The notes below the pieces were generated by a model. The model saw nothing but the letters and a program-made list of their open reading frames with translations. It was not told where the DNA came from and did no database searches. Both the position numbers and the translations under genes were made by a program. Shown here one piece after another: positions 9,311-17,810 of a stretch of DNA of 64,000 nt. How positions within the stretch are numbered: the first letter of the stretch is position 1; each line of letters starts with the position of its first letter. This DNA is from JAZQQB01 sp045628865 (lineage in GTDB: Bacteria; Bacillota; Clostridia; Lachnospirales; Lachnospiraceae): assembly GCA_045628865.1 (NCBI GenBank), contig JAZQQB010000071.1:1-64000 (forward strand). Direction: 5' to 3'.

Positions 9311-9938
9311 TAGATTTATTCGTTGGATTTACTATAAAATATTACCATTTTCGATTCAAGCAATAATATCGAAAATAGTATTTAAGCCTCAATTTGGAAA
9401 CGATATGACAGTATCAAGAGGTATTAAATTTTATTATGGTAAAGTATCCTTTGGAAATGGAACAAGAATAGCTGCTAATAGTGTTTTTTCAAACATAGCG
9501 GTAGGTAATTATACAGTTTTTGCACAAGATTTTCGAGTGCTAGCTTTTGTGCACGATTATACTGCTTTTTCAATAAATAGTATTATTCCAAGTATAATTT
9601 CATGGAAAGAAAAGAAAGAGTTACACGAACCTAATATACATGATTATCCACAAACCGTTGTTGGAAATGATGTATGGATTGGAGAATTTGTGACTGTTAA
9701 AGGTGGAATTACTATTGGTGATGGTGCAGTTGTAGGGGCTAGAAGCGTAGTAACACATGATGTACCACCTTTTTCGATTGTGGCTGGAGTTCCAGCAAGA
9801 CTAATTGGTTGGAGATTTGATGAGAAAAAAATTCAACTTATGAAAGATATTCAATGGTGGAATTGGGATAAAGAAAAAATTAAAAAAAATTATGAGCGAT
9901 TATGTAACTTCGATGAATCGCTCCGAGAGATAAATTAG
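9303..9938 (+). CDS. Hexapeptide-repeat O-/N-acetyltransferase (CatB/VatD-like)
   Basis: The 211-residue protein has left-handed beta-helix repeats around residues 40-165 (VGNDVWIGEFVTVKGGITIG, then DGAVVGARSVVTHDVPP) followed by IVAGVPARLIGWRF, the usual C-terminal cap of xenobiotic-acetyltransferase-like proteins. The loop FVHDYTAFS near residue 80 holds a histidine in the place of the catalytic His of this family. It would transfer acetyl from acetyl-CoA to a sugar or sugar nucleotide in the cytoplasm. AAGGAG lies about 7 bp before the ATG, inside the end of the flippase gene it overlaps. Confidence 0.85.
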   Translation: MNNRFIRWIYYKILPFSIQAIISKIVFKPQFGNDMTVSRGIKFYYGKVSFGNGTRIAANSVFSNIAVGNYTVFAQDFRVLAFVHDYTAFSINSIIPSIISWKEKKELHEPNIHDYPQTVVGNDVWIGEFVTVKGGITIGDGAVVGARSVVTHDVPPFSIVAGVPARLIGWRFDEKKIQLMKDIQWWNWDKEKIKKNYERLCNFDESLREIN

Positions 9939-9947
9939 GAGCATTAT

Positions 9948-10952
9948 ATGAATAAAGAAATAGATTTTAGTGTGATTATGCCAACATATAATTCGGAAAG
10001 AACATTGGAATTGGCATTGGAAGGAATCAGAGGCCAGAGTTTTCCACAAGACAGAGTCGAAATTTTAATTGTGGATGGGGGATCTACAGATAGAACATTA
10101 GAAATTGCAGAAAAATATAATTGTGTAATTGTAACAAATCCAGATAAACTGCCTGAACCAGCAAAATTGTATGGTATGCAAAGAGCACAAGGTAAATATA
10201 TTTGTGTTATGGGTTCTGACGAGATTATGACAAATAAGATGTTGTTTAAACAAAGGTTAGATTTTTTAAAAAAACATCCAGAAGTACATGGCATGTTAGC
10301 AGAATTAAAGGCTCCAAAAGGATATTCACCTTGTTGCTTTTATATGAACGCAGTAGGGGATCCATTTACATGTTTTGTGTACAAAACATATGGAAACAGA
10401 GTATATAATTTAAGAAAGAAATTATATAAAAAAGAAGATAAGACATATATCTATAAATTTAATGATGATGATATTTTACCAATTGGTGATGGTGGAACGA
10501 TAATGGATATGTTTTATATAAGGACAAATTATTCAGAATTGATGAAAACACATGAAACATCAGTACTATGGGATATAATGATAAGAGATAATGGTATGAT
10601 TGCTTGTATTGAGGATGATTATGTAGAACATCTAAGTTTGTGTGATTTAAAAACTTATTTAAAAAAGTTGAATTTTAGAGTGATTAATAATGTTCATAAT
10701 GTTGATGGATCTGGTTACGCATTTCGAGCGAAAACTCAAAGTAGATTAAATCGTAGAAAATATATATTTCCGTTATATTGTATACTACTTCCATGGCCAT
10801 TATTCGATTCCATACATATGGCAATTAGATTAAAACATTATATATATTTTGCACATCCATTCTTTTGTTGGTACGTTATGATACAAATTATAAAAGAATA
10901 TATGAAAAAGTTATTTGGAATACAATCTCACAATAAAACATATGGAAAATGA
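9948..10952 (+). CDS. GT2 family glycosyltransferase
   Basis: The 334-residue protein begins FSVIMPTYNSERTLELAL, the nucleotide-binding start of GT2 (GT-A fold). VDGGSTDRTLEIA follows near residue 42, and GSDEIM near residue 90 stands in the place of the metal-binding DxD. A C-terminal hydrophobic stretch (PLYCILLPWPLFDSIHMAI) and a basic tail suggest membrane association. The ATG at 9948 has AGGAG 7 bp upstream and lies 9 bp after the acetyltransferase gene. It probably adds one sugar to the lipid-linked unit; donor unknown. Confidence 0.88.
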   Translation: MNKEIDFSVIMPTYNSERTLELALEGIRGQSFPQDRVEILIVDGGSTDRTLEIAEKYNCVIVTNPDKLPEPAKLYGMQRAQGKYICVMGSDEIMTNKMLFKQRLDFLKKHPEVHGMLAELKAPKGYSPCCFYMNAVGDPFTCFVYKTYGNRVYNLRKKLYKKEDKTYIYKFNDDDILPIGDGGTIMDMFYIRTNYSELMKTHETSVLWDIMIRDNGMIACIEDDYVEHLSLCDLKTYLKKLNFRVINNVHNVDGSGYAFRAKTQSRLNRRKYIFPLYCILLPWPLFDSIHMAIRLKHYIYFAHPFFCWYVMIQIIKEYMKKLFGIQSHNKTYGK

Positions 10953-10966
10953 GAAGGAGAAAAGGT

Positions 10967-12028
10967 ATGTTAAATAAGATAAAGGCTGGAATTATTGGAT
11001 TCGGATATATGGGTAATTTCCATTTGAATCGTACACGTGAAGTGGGAAAAATTGAGGTGATAGCAGTATATGATATAGATGAGCAAAAGTTATTGGATGC
11101 AAGAGAGGAAAATTTACTTTCGTATAATAATTTAGAAGATTTTTTGTCAAATGAAGAAATATCGTTGGTTATTATTTGTACTCCAAATGATGTTCATAAA
11201 GAGCTTTCGATAAAATCTTTGAATGCTGGAAAAAATGTAATATGTGAGAAACCTGCAATGTTAAATTTGTTGGATTTAAATGAGGTTTTGGAATGTGCAC
11301 ATAAGAATGATAAATTTTTTACTACGCACCAAAATAGAAGATGGGATAATGATTATAGAGTAGTGAAAGAAATATTAGCTAGTGGAAAAATTGGACAAGT
11401 TACAACAATATTTTCTCAAACATTTGGTCAAAGAGGTGTATGTTTCGGCTGGAGAGCTGATGAGTCAAAAGGTGGCGGAATGCTGTATGATTGGGGAATA
11501 CATTTGATTGATCAATTACTCATGATGTTTCAAGAAAAGAAGGTCATAAGTGTTTATGCAAGACTTAGAAGTATATTAACTCCAATTGTTGATGATTATT
11601 TTGAAGTGGAATTAGAATTTGAAGATGATATTGTCGCACACATTAGCGTAGGAACATTTTGCTTACAAGAAAGACCAAGATGGTTTATTTTGGGAGATAA
11701 AGGAACTGTAAGAATAGATGATTTTTCAGGACTAAAAGGTGGAATATCAAAAATTAATGATAATGTAAGGGGATTTAAGCGAGTTAAGGGTAATACTGCA
11801 TTGGGACCAAGTAGAACGATGGCTCATTTGGAAAAAGAAAATATTGAGATGATAGAATTACCAAAAGTAGAAAGTGAAAATTTAGAATTTTATAATAATA
11901 TAGTTTCTGTTATGAATGGAGAGAACACGTTGTATGTAACTGAAATGCAAATGATAAGAGATATGCAAGTAATAGAAGCGGTTTTTAAAGCAAATGAATT
12001 AAAACAGAAAATAGAAGTGAGTATATAG
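10967..12028 (+). CDS. Gfo/Idh/MocA-family NAD(P)-dependent sugar dehydrogenase (WbpB/WlbA-like)
   Basis: The ~353-residue protein has an N-terminal Rossmann fold (GIIGFGYMGNFHLNR, a GxGxxG site), the family EKP motif in NVICEKPAML near residue 90, and DWGIHLIDQLL, which carries the usual substrate-site acid and histidine. I start it at ATG 10967, with AGGAG at 10955-10959; the in-frame ATG at 10949 would overlap the upstream stop and has no ribosome site. The next two genes are an acetyltransferase and a PLP aminotransferase. This trio matches WbpB-WbpD-WbpE, which oxidise, aminate and acetylate C3 of UDP-GlcNAc uronate. The exact sugar is inferred. Confidence 0.85.
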   Translation: MLNKIKAGIIGFGYMGNFHLNRTREVGKIEVIAVYDIDEQKLLDAREENLLSYNNLEDFLSNEEISLVIICTPNDVHKELSIKSLNAGKNVICEKPAMLNLLDLNEVLECAHKNDKFFTTHQNRRWDNDYRVVKEILASGKIGQVTTIFSQTFGQRGVCFGWRADESKGGGMLYDWGIHLIDQLLMMFQEKKVISVYARLRSILTPIVDDYFEVELEFEDDIVAHISVGTFCLQERPRWFILGDKGTVRIDDFSGLKGGISKINDNVRGFKRVKGNTALGPSRTMAHLEKENIEMIELPKVESENLEFYNNIVSVMNGENTLYVTEMQMIRDMQVIEAVFKANELKQKIEVSI

Positions 12029-12030
12029 AT

Positions 12031-12522
12031 ATGTGTACAGATAAGAAGAACTTAAAAGATGTTAGTATAGGCAATAATGTATATTTAGCTGATTTTATCA
12101 ACTTATATGGATGTTCTATAGGTAATAATTGTAAAATCGGAACCTTCGTAGAGATACAGAAGGATGTTGTAATTGGAGATAATTGTAAGATTTCAAGTCA
12201 TTCTTTTATCTGTGAAGGTGTTCGAATTTCTCAAGGCGTGTTTATTGGTCATAATGTTTCATTTATAAATGATAGATATCCAATGGCAGTAAATTCAAAT
12301 GGAGATTTAAAAACTGAAAATGATTGGGAAAAAGAATTAACGTATATTGGTGAGAATGTTTCAATAGGGACTAGTTCGACAATTATGTGTGGAATAAAAA
12401 TAGGAAATAATGTATTGATAGGTGCAGGGTCAGTTGTAACGCATGATATACCAGAAAATGCAATTGCATATGGAAATCCTGCGCGGGTTATTAGGTATAA
12501 GGAGATTGATTATAATGAGTGA
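12031..12522 (+). CDS. Hexapeptide-repeat N-acetyltransferase (WbpD/WlbB-like)
   Basis: The 163-residue protein is almost entirely left-handed beta-helix repeats (IGNNCKIGTFVEIQKDVVIG, then ISQGVFIGHNVSFINDRYP). The phrase NVSFINDRYP is typical of the WbpD/WlbB group, which acetylates the 3-amino group of a UDP-2,3-diamino sugar, and GNPARVIR is the usual end cap. It starts 2 bp after the dehydrogenase and overlaps the aminotransferase by 8 bp, consistent with three consecutive pathway steps. The ribosome site is weak, so translation is probably coupled to the upstream gene. Confidence 0.85.
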   Translation: MCTDKKNLKDVSIGNNVYLADFINLYGCSIGNNCKIGTFVEIQKDVVIGDNCKISSHSFICEGVRISQGVFIGHNVSFINDRYPMAVNSNGDLKTENDWEKELTYIGENVSIGTSSTIMCGIKIGNNVLIGAGSVVTHDIPENAIAYGNPARVIRYKEIDYNE

Positions 12523-13615
12523 TAGAATAGATTTTATGAATTTGAAAAGACAGTTTCAAAATGGTGAAAATGAATTTTTAGATTGTATTAAAAAAGTGTG
12601 TCGGGAAACTGCTTTTTCAGGGGGGAAATATGTTGAAAAGTTTGAAAAAGAATTTGCAGATTATATTGGTGTAAAGTATTGTGCAGGAGTAGATAGTGGA
12701 ACAGGAGCTTTACAACTTGCTGTTAGGGCGCTAGAAATTGGTTCAGGAGATGAAGTAATAGTACCAACGAATACATTTATTGCAACGGCGTGGGGAGTAA
12801 TACATAATGGTGCAATTCCTGTATTTGTAGATTGTACTAATGATACTTGGGAAATAGATTATACAAAGATAGAAGAAAAGATTACAGATAGAACAAAAGC
12901 TATTATTGGAGTACATTTATATGGTCAGCCTTTTGAAATTGATGAAGTTAAGAAAATTGCAGACAAATATAATTTGTATTTAATTGAAGATTGTGCACAG
13001 GCGCATGGTGCAATGTATAAAGGAAAAAAGATAGGACAATATGGAGAGGTAGCGTGTTTCTCTTTTTATCCAGGAAAAAATTTAGGTGCATTTGGTGAGG
13101 CAGGGGCAGTAGTAACTAATAATAAAAAGGTATATGATAAGATTTGTTTACTGAAAAATCATGGTTCGAAAGAAAGATATCATCATGAGGAACTTGGGTT
13201 TAATATGAGGATGGATGGTATTCAAGGTGCGATATTATCATGTAAACTTAAAAAATTAGATGGTTGGAATGATAGAAGAAGAGTGATTGCTCAAAGATAC
13301 CTAACGGATATTAAAAATAGAAAAATAAAATTCCAATATACTCCTAATTATATTAAACATATATATCATTTGTTTGAGGTTCAAGTTGATAGTAGAGAAA
13401 ACTTTATTGAATATATGGAAACTAACAATATATACTGTGGGATGCATTATCCGATTCCGTGCCATTTACAAAATGCTTTTTCGTTTTTGAAATATTCAGA
13501 AGGGACATGCTTAAATGCAGAAAAATTAGCAAAGAGTTGTGTATCGTTACCGATGTTCCCAGAATTGACAGATGAGGAAATAGAAAGAATTATAGATGCT
13601 TGTAATAAATATTAA
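12515..13615 (+). CDS. DegT/DnrJ/EryC1-family PLP sugar aminotransferase (WbpE-like)
   Basis: The 366-residue protein has the family landmarks in order: SGTGALQLAVRALEIGSGDE, PTNTFIATAWGVIHNGA, the EDCAQAHGA block with the PLP-contacting Asp, and FSFYPGKNLGAFGEAGA with the lysine that forms the Schiff base. It would transaminate a 3-keto UDP-sugar made by the dehydrogenase at 10967. The start is ATG 12515, with AAGGAG about 10 bp upstream; an in-frame ATG at 12443 would add 24 residues unlike the family and lies well inside the previous gene. The gene is intact and of normal family length. Confidence 0.9.
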   Translation: MSDRIDFMNLKRQFQNGENEFLDCIKKVCRETAFSGGKYVEKFEKEFADYIGVKYCAGVDSGTGALQLAVRALEIGSGDEVIVPTNTFIATAWGVIHNGAIPVFVDCTNDTWEIDYTKIEEKITDRTKAIIGVHLYGQPFEIDEVKKIADKYNLYLIEDCAQAHGAMYKGKKIGQYGEVACFSFYPGKNLGAFGEAGAVVTNNKKVYDKICLLKNHGSKERYHHEELGFNMRMDGIQGAILSCKLKKLDGWNDRRRVIAQRYLTDIKNRKIKFQYTPNYIKHIYHLFEVQVDSRENFIEYMETNNIYCGMHYPIPCHLQNAFSFLKYSEGTCLNAEKLAKSCVSLPMFPELTDEEIERIIDACNKY

Positions 13616-13636
13616 AAATGATTATGAAGGGAAGTT

Positions 13637-14479
13637 ATGTCGATAACAACAAATAAACTATTAAATAAAATAGTAATAGAAATAGGTAAAATAGAACAAG
13701 CACTGATTAAATTGTTGTATTTTTATTATAGAAAGAATCCGCCTAAAAATGTAATCTGTTCACGAAAATTTTTTGAAAGACATGCAGAAGATATAAAAGA
13801 AATAAAACGCTATCTGGCGGATGAAAGGTCAAAAGAAATATATGAAAAGCTGATTAAATTTAGAAGTACATACGATATGCGTATTCATCCAGAATGGTCA
13901 TTAGAAGATATATATTTTGTTAAGGGGATAATATCATTATCAACAGAAGAAATTTTTATTGACTGTGGTGCATTTGATGGAGACTCTATAGAGAAGTTTA
14001 TAAATAAACAAAAAGAGTTTAAATCAATAGTAGCGTTTGAACCGGATGTGTTGAATTATAAATTGCTATGTGAAAAATTTATAGGTGATAGGTTTGTACT
14101 TAGAAATACTGGTGTATGGAATGAAAATACAAAATTGATATTTCAACAAGAATGTAGTGAGATATCAAAGATAAGCCAAGAAATGGATGCGAATTTGATT
14201 GAAATATTAGTTGAGAGTCTTGATCAAGTTGAAGAATGTGCCAACGCATCATATATAAAAATGGACATTGAAGGTTCTGAAATTGAAGCATTAAAAGGTG
14301 CTGAAGAAATCATAAAGAGAAATAAACCTAAATTGGCAATCAGTATTTACCATAAAGACGAACATATGATAGAAATACCTAGACTAATAAAAGAATTGGT
14401 GCCAGAATATAAAATGTATGTAAGACAGCATTCACATACATTCTTTGATACAGTATTGTATTGCACTATTGAGGAATAA
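13637..14479 (+). CDS. FkbM-family SAM-dependent methyltransferase
   Basis: The 280-residue protein has the FkbM core: IFIDCGAFDGDSIEKF near residue 112 (SAM-binding motif I), IVAFEPDVLNYKLL (motif II acidic residue), and YIKMDIEGSEIEALKGAEEI, the most typical FkbM block, near residue 207. Such enzymes O-methylate sugars or lipid-linked glycans in the cytoplasm. The N-terminal ~90 residues are helical, contain a hydrophobic patch and have no clear function. GAAGGGAAG precedes the ATG, and the next gene begins 2 bp after the stop. Confidence 0.88.
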   Translation: MSITTNKLLNKIVIEIGKIEQALIKLLYFYYRKNPPKNVICSRKFFERHAEDIKEIKRYLADERSKEIYEKLIKFRSTYDMRIHPEWSLEDIYFVKGIISLSTEEIFIDCGAFDGDSIEKFINKQKEFKSIVAFEPDVLNYKLLCEKFIGDRFVLRNTGVWNENTKLIFQQECSEISKISQEMDANLIEILVESLDQVEECANASYIKMDIEGSEIEALKGAEEIIKRNKPKLAISIYHKDEHMIEIPRLIKELVPEYKMYVRQHSHTFFDTVLYCTIEE

Positions 14480-14481
14480 CT

Positions 14482-15630
14482 ATGAAAATACATATTTTTA
14501 TTAATTGTTACTGGGGAACTGGAATGAGTGGTGGTGACAGAAGAATAATTGAATTATTGAGAAGATGGGAATATAAGTTACAAGATCAAATTATTATTTA
14601 TACTACAAAACGTTTTCATGAGTTGCTACAAAAAGAAGGAATAGAGAAGTTTGAAGTATATGAAACAGATATTAATCGAGCAATAAGTACTAATATTGTA
14701 ATAGAGTATTACAGAAGAACCAAGCAATGTAAGAAGATATTAAAAAATACAGTGGAAGATGGAGATATTTTCTATTCACCAACAGATATCCTTCCAGACA
14801 TTTTGCCACCAGTTTCATTTATTAAAGGAAACAAAAGTTTATCATGGACAATGATAACGTACCATATATTTGAGAAGTTTTATAAACGTCCAGGAAATAT
14901 AATAAAGAATTTTATTTCTTGTTATCAACAGAAGTATGCAATGTATTTAGGAAATAAGTATGCAAAGCATTTTTTGACAACGAGTCCTGTTGTAGTGGAG
15001 GAAATGAAGAAACAAAAGTATGCTATGGAAAAGGTTGCATTAGTAGATAATGCTGTAGATACAGAAATAATTGAGAAGTCCAATTTGGAACTTGAAGGAT
15101 ATGATGCAGTATTTTTGGCCCGACTGAATTACAGTAAAGGAATTTTTGAGTTGCCTGAAATTTGGAAAAAAGTGACAGATAAATATCCAAATGCTCAATT
15201 GGCTATAATGGGAAAAGGAACAGACGAAATAACTACTGAATTGAAGAATTGTATATCGGAAAATAAGATGAATGATAATATTACTCTATTTGGTTATGTA
15301 GAAGCAGAAGATGCATATTCAATTATGAAAAAGTCAAAGGTATTTTTATTCACAAGTCATGAAGAAGGTTGGGGAATGGCTTTGGCTGAAGCCTTAGTGT
15401 GTGGAATCCCTGTTGTGGCATATGATTTGCCAGTGTTTTCATATTTATTTAAAAAGGGAATAAGTTTGTGTGAGTTAAAGAATACAAATGAAATGGCGGA
15501 AAAAGTAATAGAATATCTTGAAAATGATGGATTTAGAGTTAAATGTGGACAGGAAGGAAGAACATATATTTTAGAAAAATATTCATTAGATGTGGTTTCG
15601 AAAAATGAGTTAGAAATTATAATGTCTTAA
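14482..15630 (+). CDS. GT4 family glycosyltransferase
   Basis: The 382-residue GT-B protein has WGTGMSGGDRRIIELL near the N-terminus, the Gly-rich donor/acceptor loop of GT4 enzymes. In the second half it has FLARLNYSKGIFELPEIW, then FLFTSHEEGWGMALAEALVCG with the E-x7-E pair that contacts the nucleotide sugar. It has no membrane segment and would work on the inner membrane face. GAGGAA lies 8 bp upstream. It is the first of two GT4 genes that flank an NDP-sugar epimerase. Confidence 0.88.
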   Translation: MKIHIFINCYWGTGMSGGDRRIIELLRRWEYKLQDQIIIYTTKRFHELLQKEGIEKFEVYETDINRAISTNIVIEYYRRTKQCKKILKNTVEDGDIFYSPTDILPDILPPVSFIKGNKSLSWTMITYHIFEKFYKRPGNIIKNFISCYQQKYAMYLGNKYAKHFLTTSPVVVEEMKKQKYAMEKVALVDNAVDTEIIEKSNLELEGYDAVFLARLNYSKGIFELPEIWKKVTDKYPNAQLAIMGKGTDEITTELKNCISENKMNDNITLFGYVEAEDAYSIMKKSKVFLFTSHEEGWGMALAEALVCGIPVVAYDLPVFSYLFKKGISLCELKNTNEMAEKVIEYLENDGFRVKCGQEGRTYILEKYSLDVVSKNELEIIMS

Positions 15631-15646
15631 TGTTTGAGGAGTTGAT

Positions 15647-16612
15647 ATGAAGAGGAATAAAATAATAGTAACAGGTTTTTCAGGCTTTGTAGCACGACAT
15701 TTTGTTGATTATCTATTTGAAAATCGATTAGAAGCTGATATTTTAGGAATTGATATTAATGAACCTGCAATAGATTTATTAAAGTACAATACGATATTAG
15801 ATATTACTTTTAAACAAATTAATTTGTTAGATTTACAACAATTGAAAACTGCTGTTAAGAGTTTCTGTCCTACTATGGTATTACATTTAGCTTCATACAG
15901 TAGTGTGGCCTATAGTTGGAATAATCCTGAAGAAAGTTTTGTTAATAATACGAATATATTTCTGAATTTAGTTTCTGTTATTAGGGAAACGAATAAAGAT
16001 TGTCGTATTTTATCGGTTGGTTCTTCAGAAGAATATGGAAATGTTACTGAAGAAGATTTACCATTACTAGAAACAACGAAGTTGAATCCACAGAGTCCAT
16101 ATGCTGTAGCAAGAGTTTCACAGGAATTATTGGCAAAAGTATTTGTAGAGAGCTACGATATGAAAATAATATTAACACGTTCATTTAATCATATTGGTCC
16201 TTTCCAAGATGAGAGATTTGTTGTTCCAAGTTTTATTCGACGTATTTTGGACATCAAAGAAAGTGGACAGACTAGTGGTGTAATTGAAACGGGAGATATA
16301 GCAATCGTTCGTGATTTTTTGGATGTCAGAGATGTGGTAAAAGCGTATTGGAGTTTATTATTAGAGGGAATTCCAGGAGAATTATATAATATATGTTCAG
16401 GAAAAGGAATACCATTAAAAGAAGTTATAGATGTAATTTCCCAAAAAATTGGTGTAGAAATTCAGACAAAAGTAAATTCAAATTATGTGAGACCATGTGA
16501 TAATAAAATTATTGTTGGATCATATGAAAAAATAAATAGAAAAACAGGATGGGAACCATCAATATCATTGGAAGAGACTATAAGTGAAATGATTAATATT
16601 ATGAGGAAATAA
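15647..16612 (+). CDS. NAD-dependent epimerase/dehydratase (GDP-mannose 4,6-dehydratase-like) with YxxxR
   Basis: The 321-residue extended short-chain dehydrogenase has the nucleotide site VTGFSGFVARHFVDYL, the active-site region SVGSSEEYGNV, and NHIGPFQDERFVVP, typical of the GMD/RMD branch. The catalytic block reads SPYAVARVSQE: an arginine (codon at about 16110) stands where the YxxxK lysine normally is. Close homologues with this phrase are often annotated GDP-mannose 4,6-dehydratase (recall, not searched). It probably makes or reduces a 4-keto-6-deoxy sugar nucleotide, but the substitution leaves the reaction uncertain. GAGGAG lies about 8 bp before the start. Confidence 0.82.
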   Translation: MKRNKIIVTGFSGFVARHFVDYLFENRLEADILGIDINEPAIDLLKYNTILDITFKQINLLDLQQLKTAVKSFCPTMVLHLASYSSVAYSWNNPEESFVNNTNIFLNLVSVIRETNKDCRILSVGSSEEYGNVTEEDLPLLETTKLNPQSPYAVARVSQELLAKVFVESYDMKIILTRSFNHIGPFQDERFVVPSFIRRILDIKESGQTSGVIETGDIAIVRDFLDVRDVVKAYWSLLLEGIPGELYNICSGKGIPLKEVIDVISQKIGVEIQTKVNSNYVRPCDNKIIVGSYEKINRKTGWEPSISLEETISEMINIMRK

Positions 16613-16618
16613 AAATTG

Positions 16619-17776
16619 ATGAATAGTAATAATATTTGTATATTGGCATTGTCGTGGAGAGATATTGGATTTCCAACGATGGGTGGTGCAGAAGTTTTTA
16701 CACATGAGATGCTTAAAAGAGCTGCAAGGCATGGTATGAAAATAATACATTTTGCGCCTTCGTGTGATAAAATACCTAAGGAGGAGATTATTGATGGTAT
16801 TACATATAAAAGAGATGGAAATATTTTTAATGTGATTTATAAGGCAAAAAGATATTATAAAAAAAATGCTAATCAAATTGATTATGTAATTGATCAATGT
16901 AATACATTTCGTTTTTTTTCAAAATACTGGGTACCAAAGGACAAGAGAATATTCTTAATATTTCAGTTGACAAGGGAAATATGGGATATTAATATGAAAT
17001 TTCCGTTTAGTAAGATTGGAAAAATTCTTGAAACACCATTATTACGAATGAATAGAAACGATGTAACAATCACAGAGTCTGAATCAACAAAAAAAGATTT
17101 GGTAAATGTTGGGTTTGATCCGTCCAAAATACATATCATTCCAATAGGTTTAAATAAGAATTATTTAGATTTTGAGGTGGATTGGGATAAAGAAAAAGGC
17201 TCCAATTTTATATATGTTGGAAGATATTCAAAATATAAGGGTTTAGATGTAACATTAGAAGCGTTTGGTGCAATACATGGAGATTTTCCTGAAAGTAAAA
17301 TGTGGATTGTAGGTAAAAAAGACAATGCTTATATAGATAATAGATTACTTCCAATATGTGATAAATATGGATTGAAAATAGGTGATGATGAATCGAAAGA
17401 TGTAGTTACATGGGGATTTGTTTCTGATCAAAAAAAATTAGAATTGCAAAATAGAGCGAGAGCACTCATTTTTCCGTCAGTAAGAGAAGGATGGGGAATG
17501 ATTATTTCAGAAGCGGCAGTAGTAGGTACACCAAGTATAACGTATAATGCACCTGGAATGATTGATGCGGTTAATTATGGTGAAGCTGGCTATGTATGCG
17601 AGACTAATGATAAAGTAGGACTGATAGGATGTATGAAAACAGTGTTAACAGATGAAGTACAGTATCAGAAAAAAAGAAGAGAAGCCTATATGTTTTCTGA
17701 AAAATTTGATTTCGAAAAAACTGGATTAGAGTTTATAACTTTGATTGGTGAACTTGAAAACAGAAAACAAATGTAG
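16619..17776 (+). CDS. GT4 family glycosyltransferase
   Basis: The ~385-residue GT-B protein begins ICILALSWRDIGFPTMGGAE, where the MGGAE loop is typical of GT4 enzymes. Later come YVGRYSKYKGLDVTLEAF, which opens the donor domain, and FPSVREGWGMIISEAAVVG with the E-x7-E motif. The start is ATG 16619; a TTG directly before it at 16616 is an alternative. AGGA lies about 11 bp upstream of the ATG. It follows the epimerase by 6 bp and is followed by a polyprenyl-phosphate glycosyltransferase. Confidence 0.88.
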   Translation: MNSNNICILALSWRDIGFPTMGGAEVFTHEMLKRAARHGMKIIHFAPSCDKIPKEEIIDGITYKRDGNIFNVIYKAKRYYKKNANQIDYVIDQCNTFRFFSKYWVPKDKRIFLIFQLTREIWDINMKFPFSKIGKILETPLLRMNRNDVTITESESTKKDLVNVGFDPSKIHIIPIGLNKNYLDFEVDWDKEKGSNFIYVGRYSKYKGLDVTLEAFGAIHGDFPESKMWIVGKKDNAYIDNRLLPICDKYGLKIGDDESKDVVTWGFVSDQKKLELQNRARALIFPSVREGWGMIISEAAVVGTPSITYNAPGMIDAVNYGEAGYVCETNDKVGLIGCMKTVLTDEVQYQKKRREAYMFSEKFDFEKTGLEFITLIGELENRKQM

Positions 17777-17810
17777 ATGATAATTTAAGAATGCGAAAAG
17801 AAGACAAATT

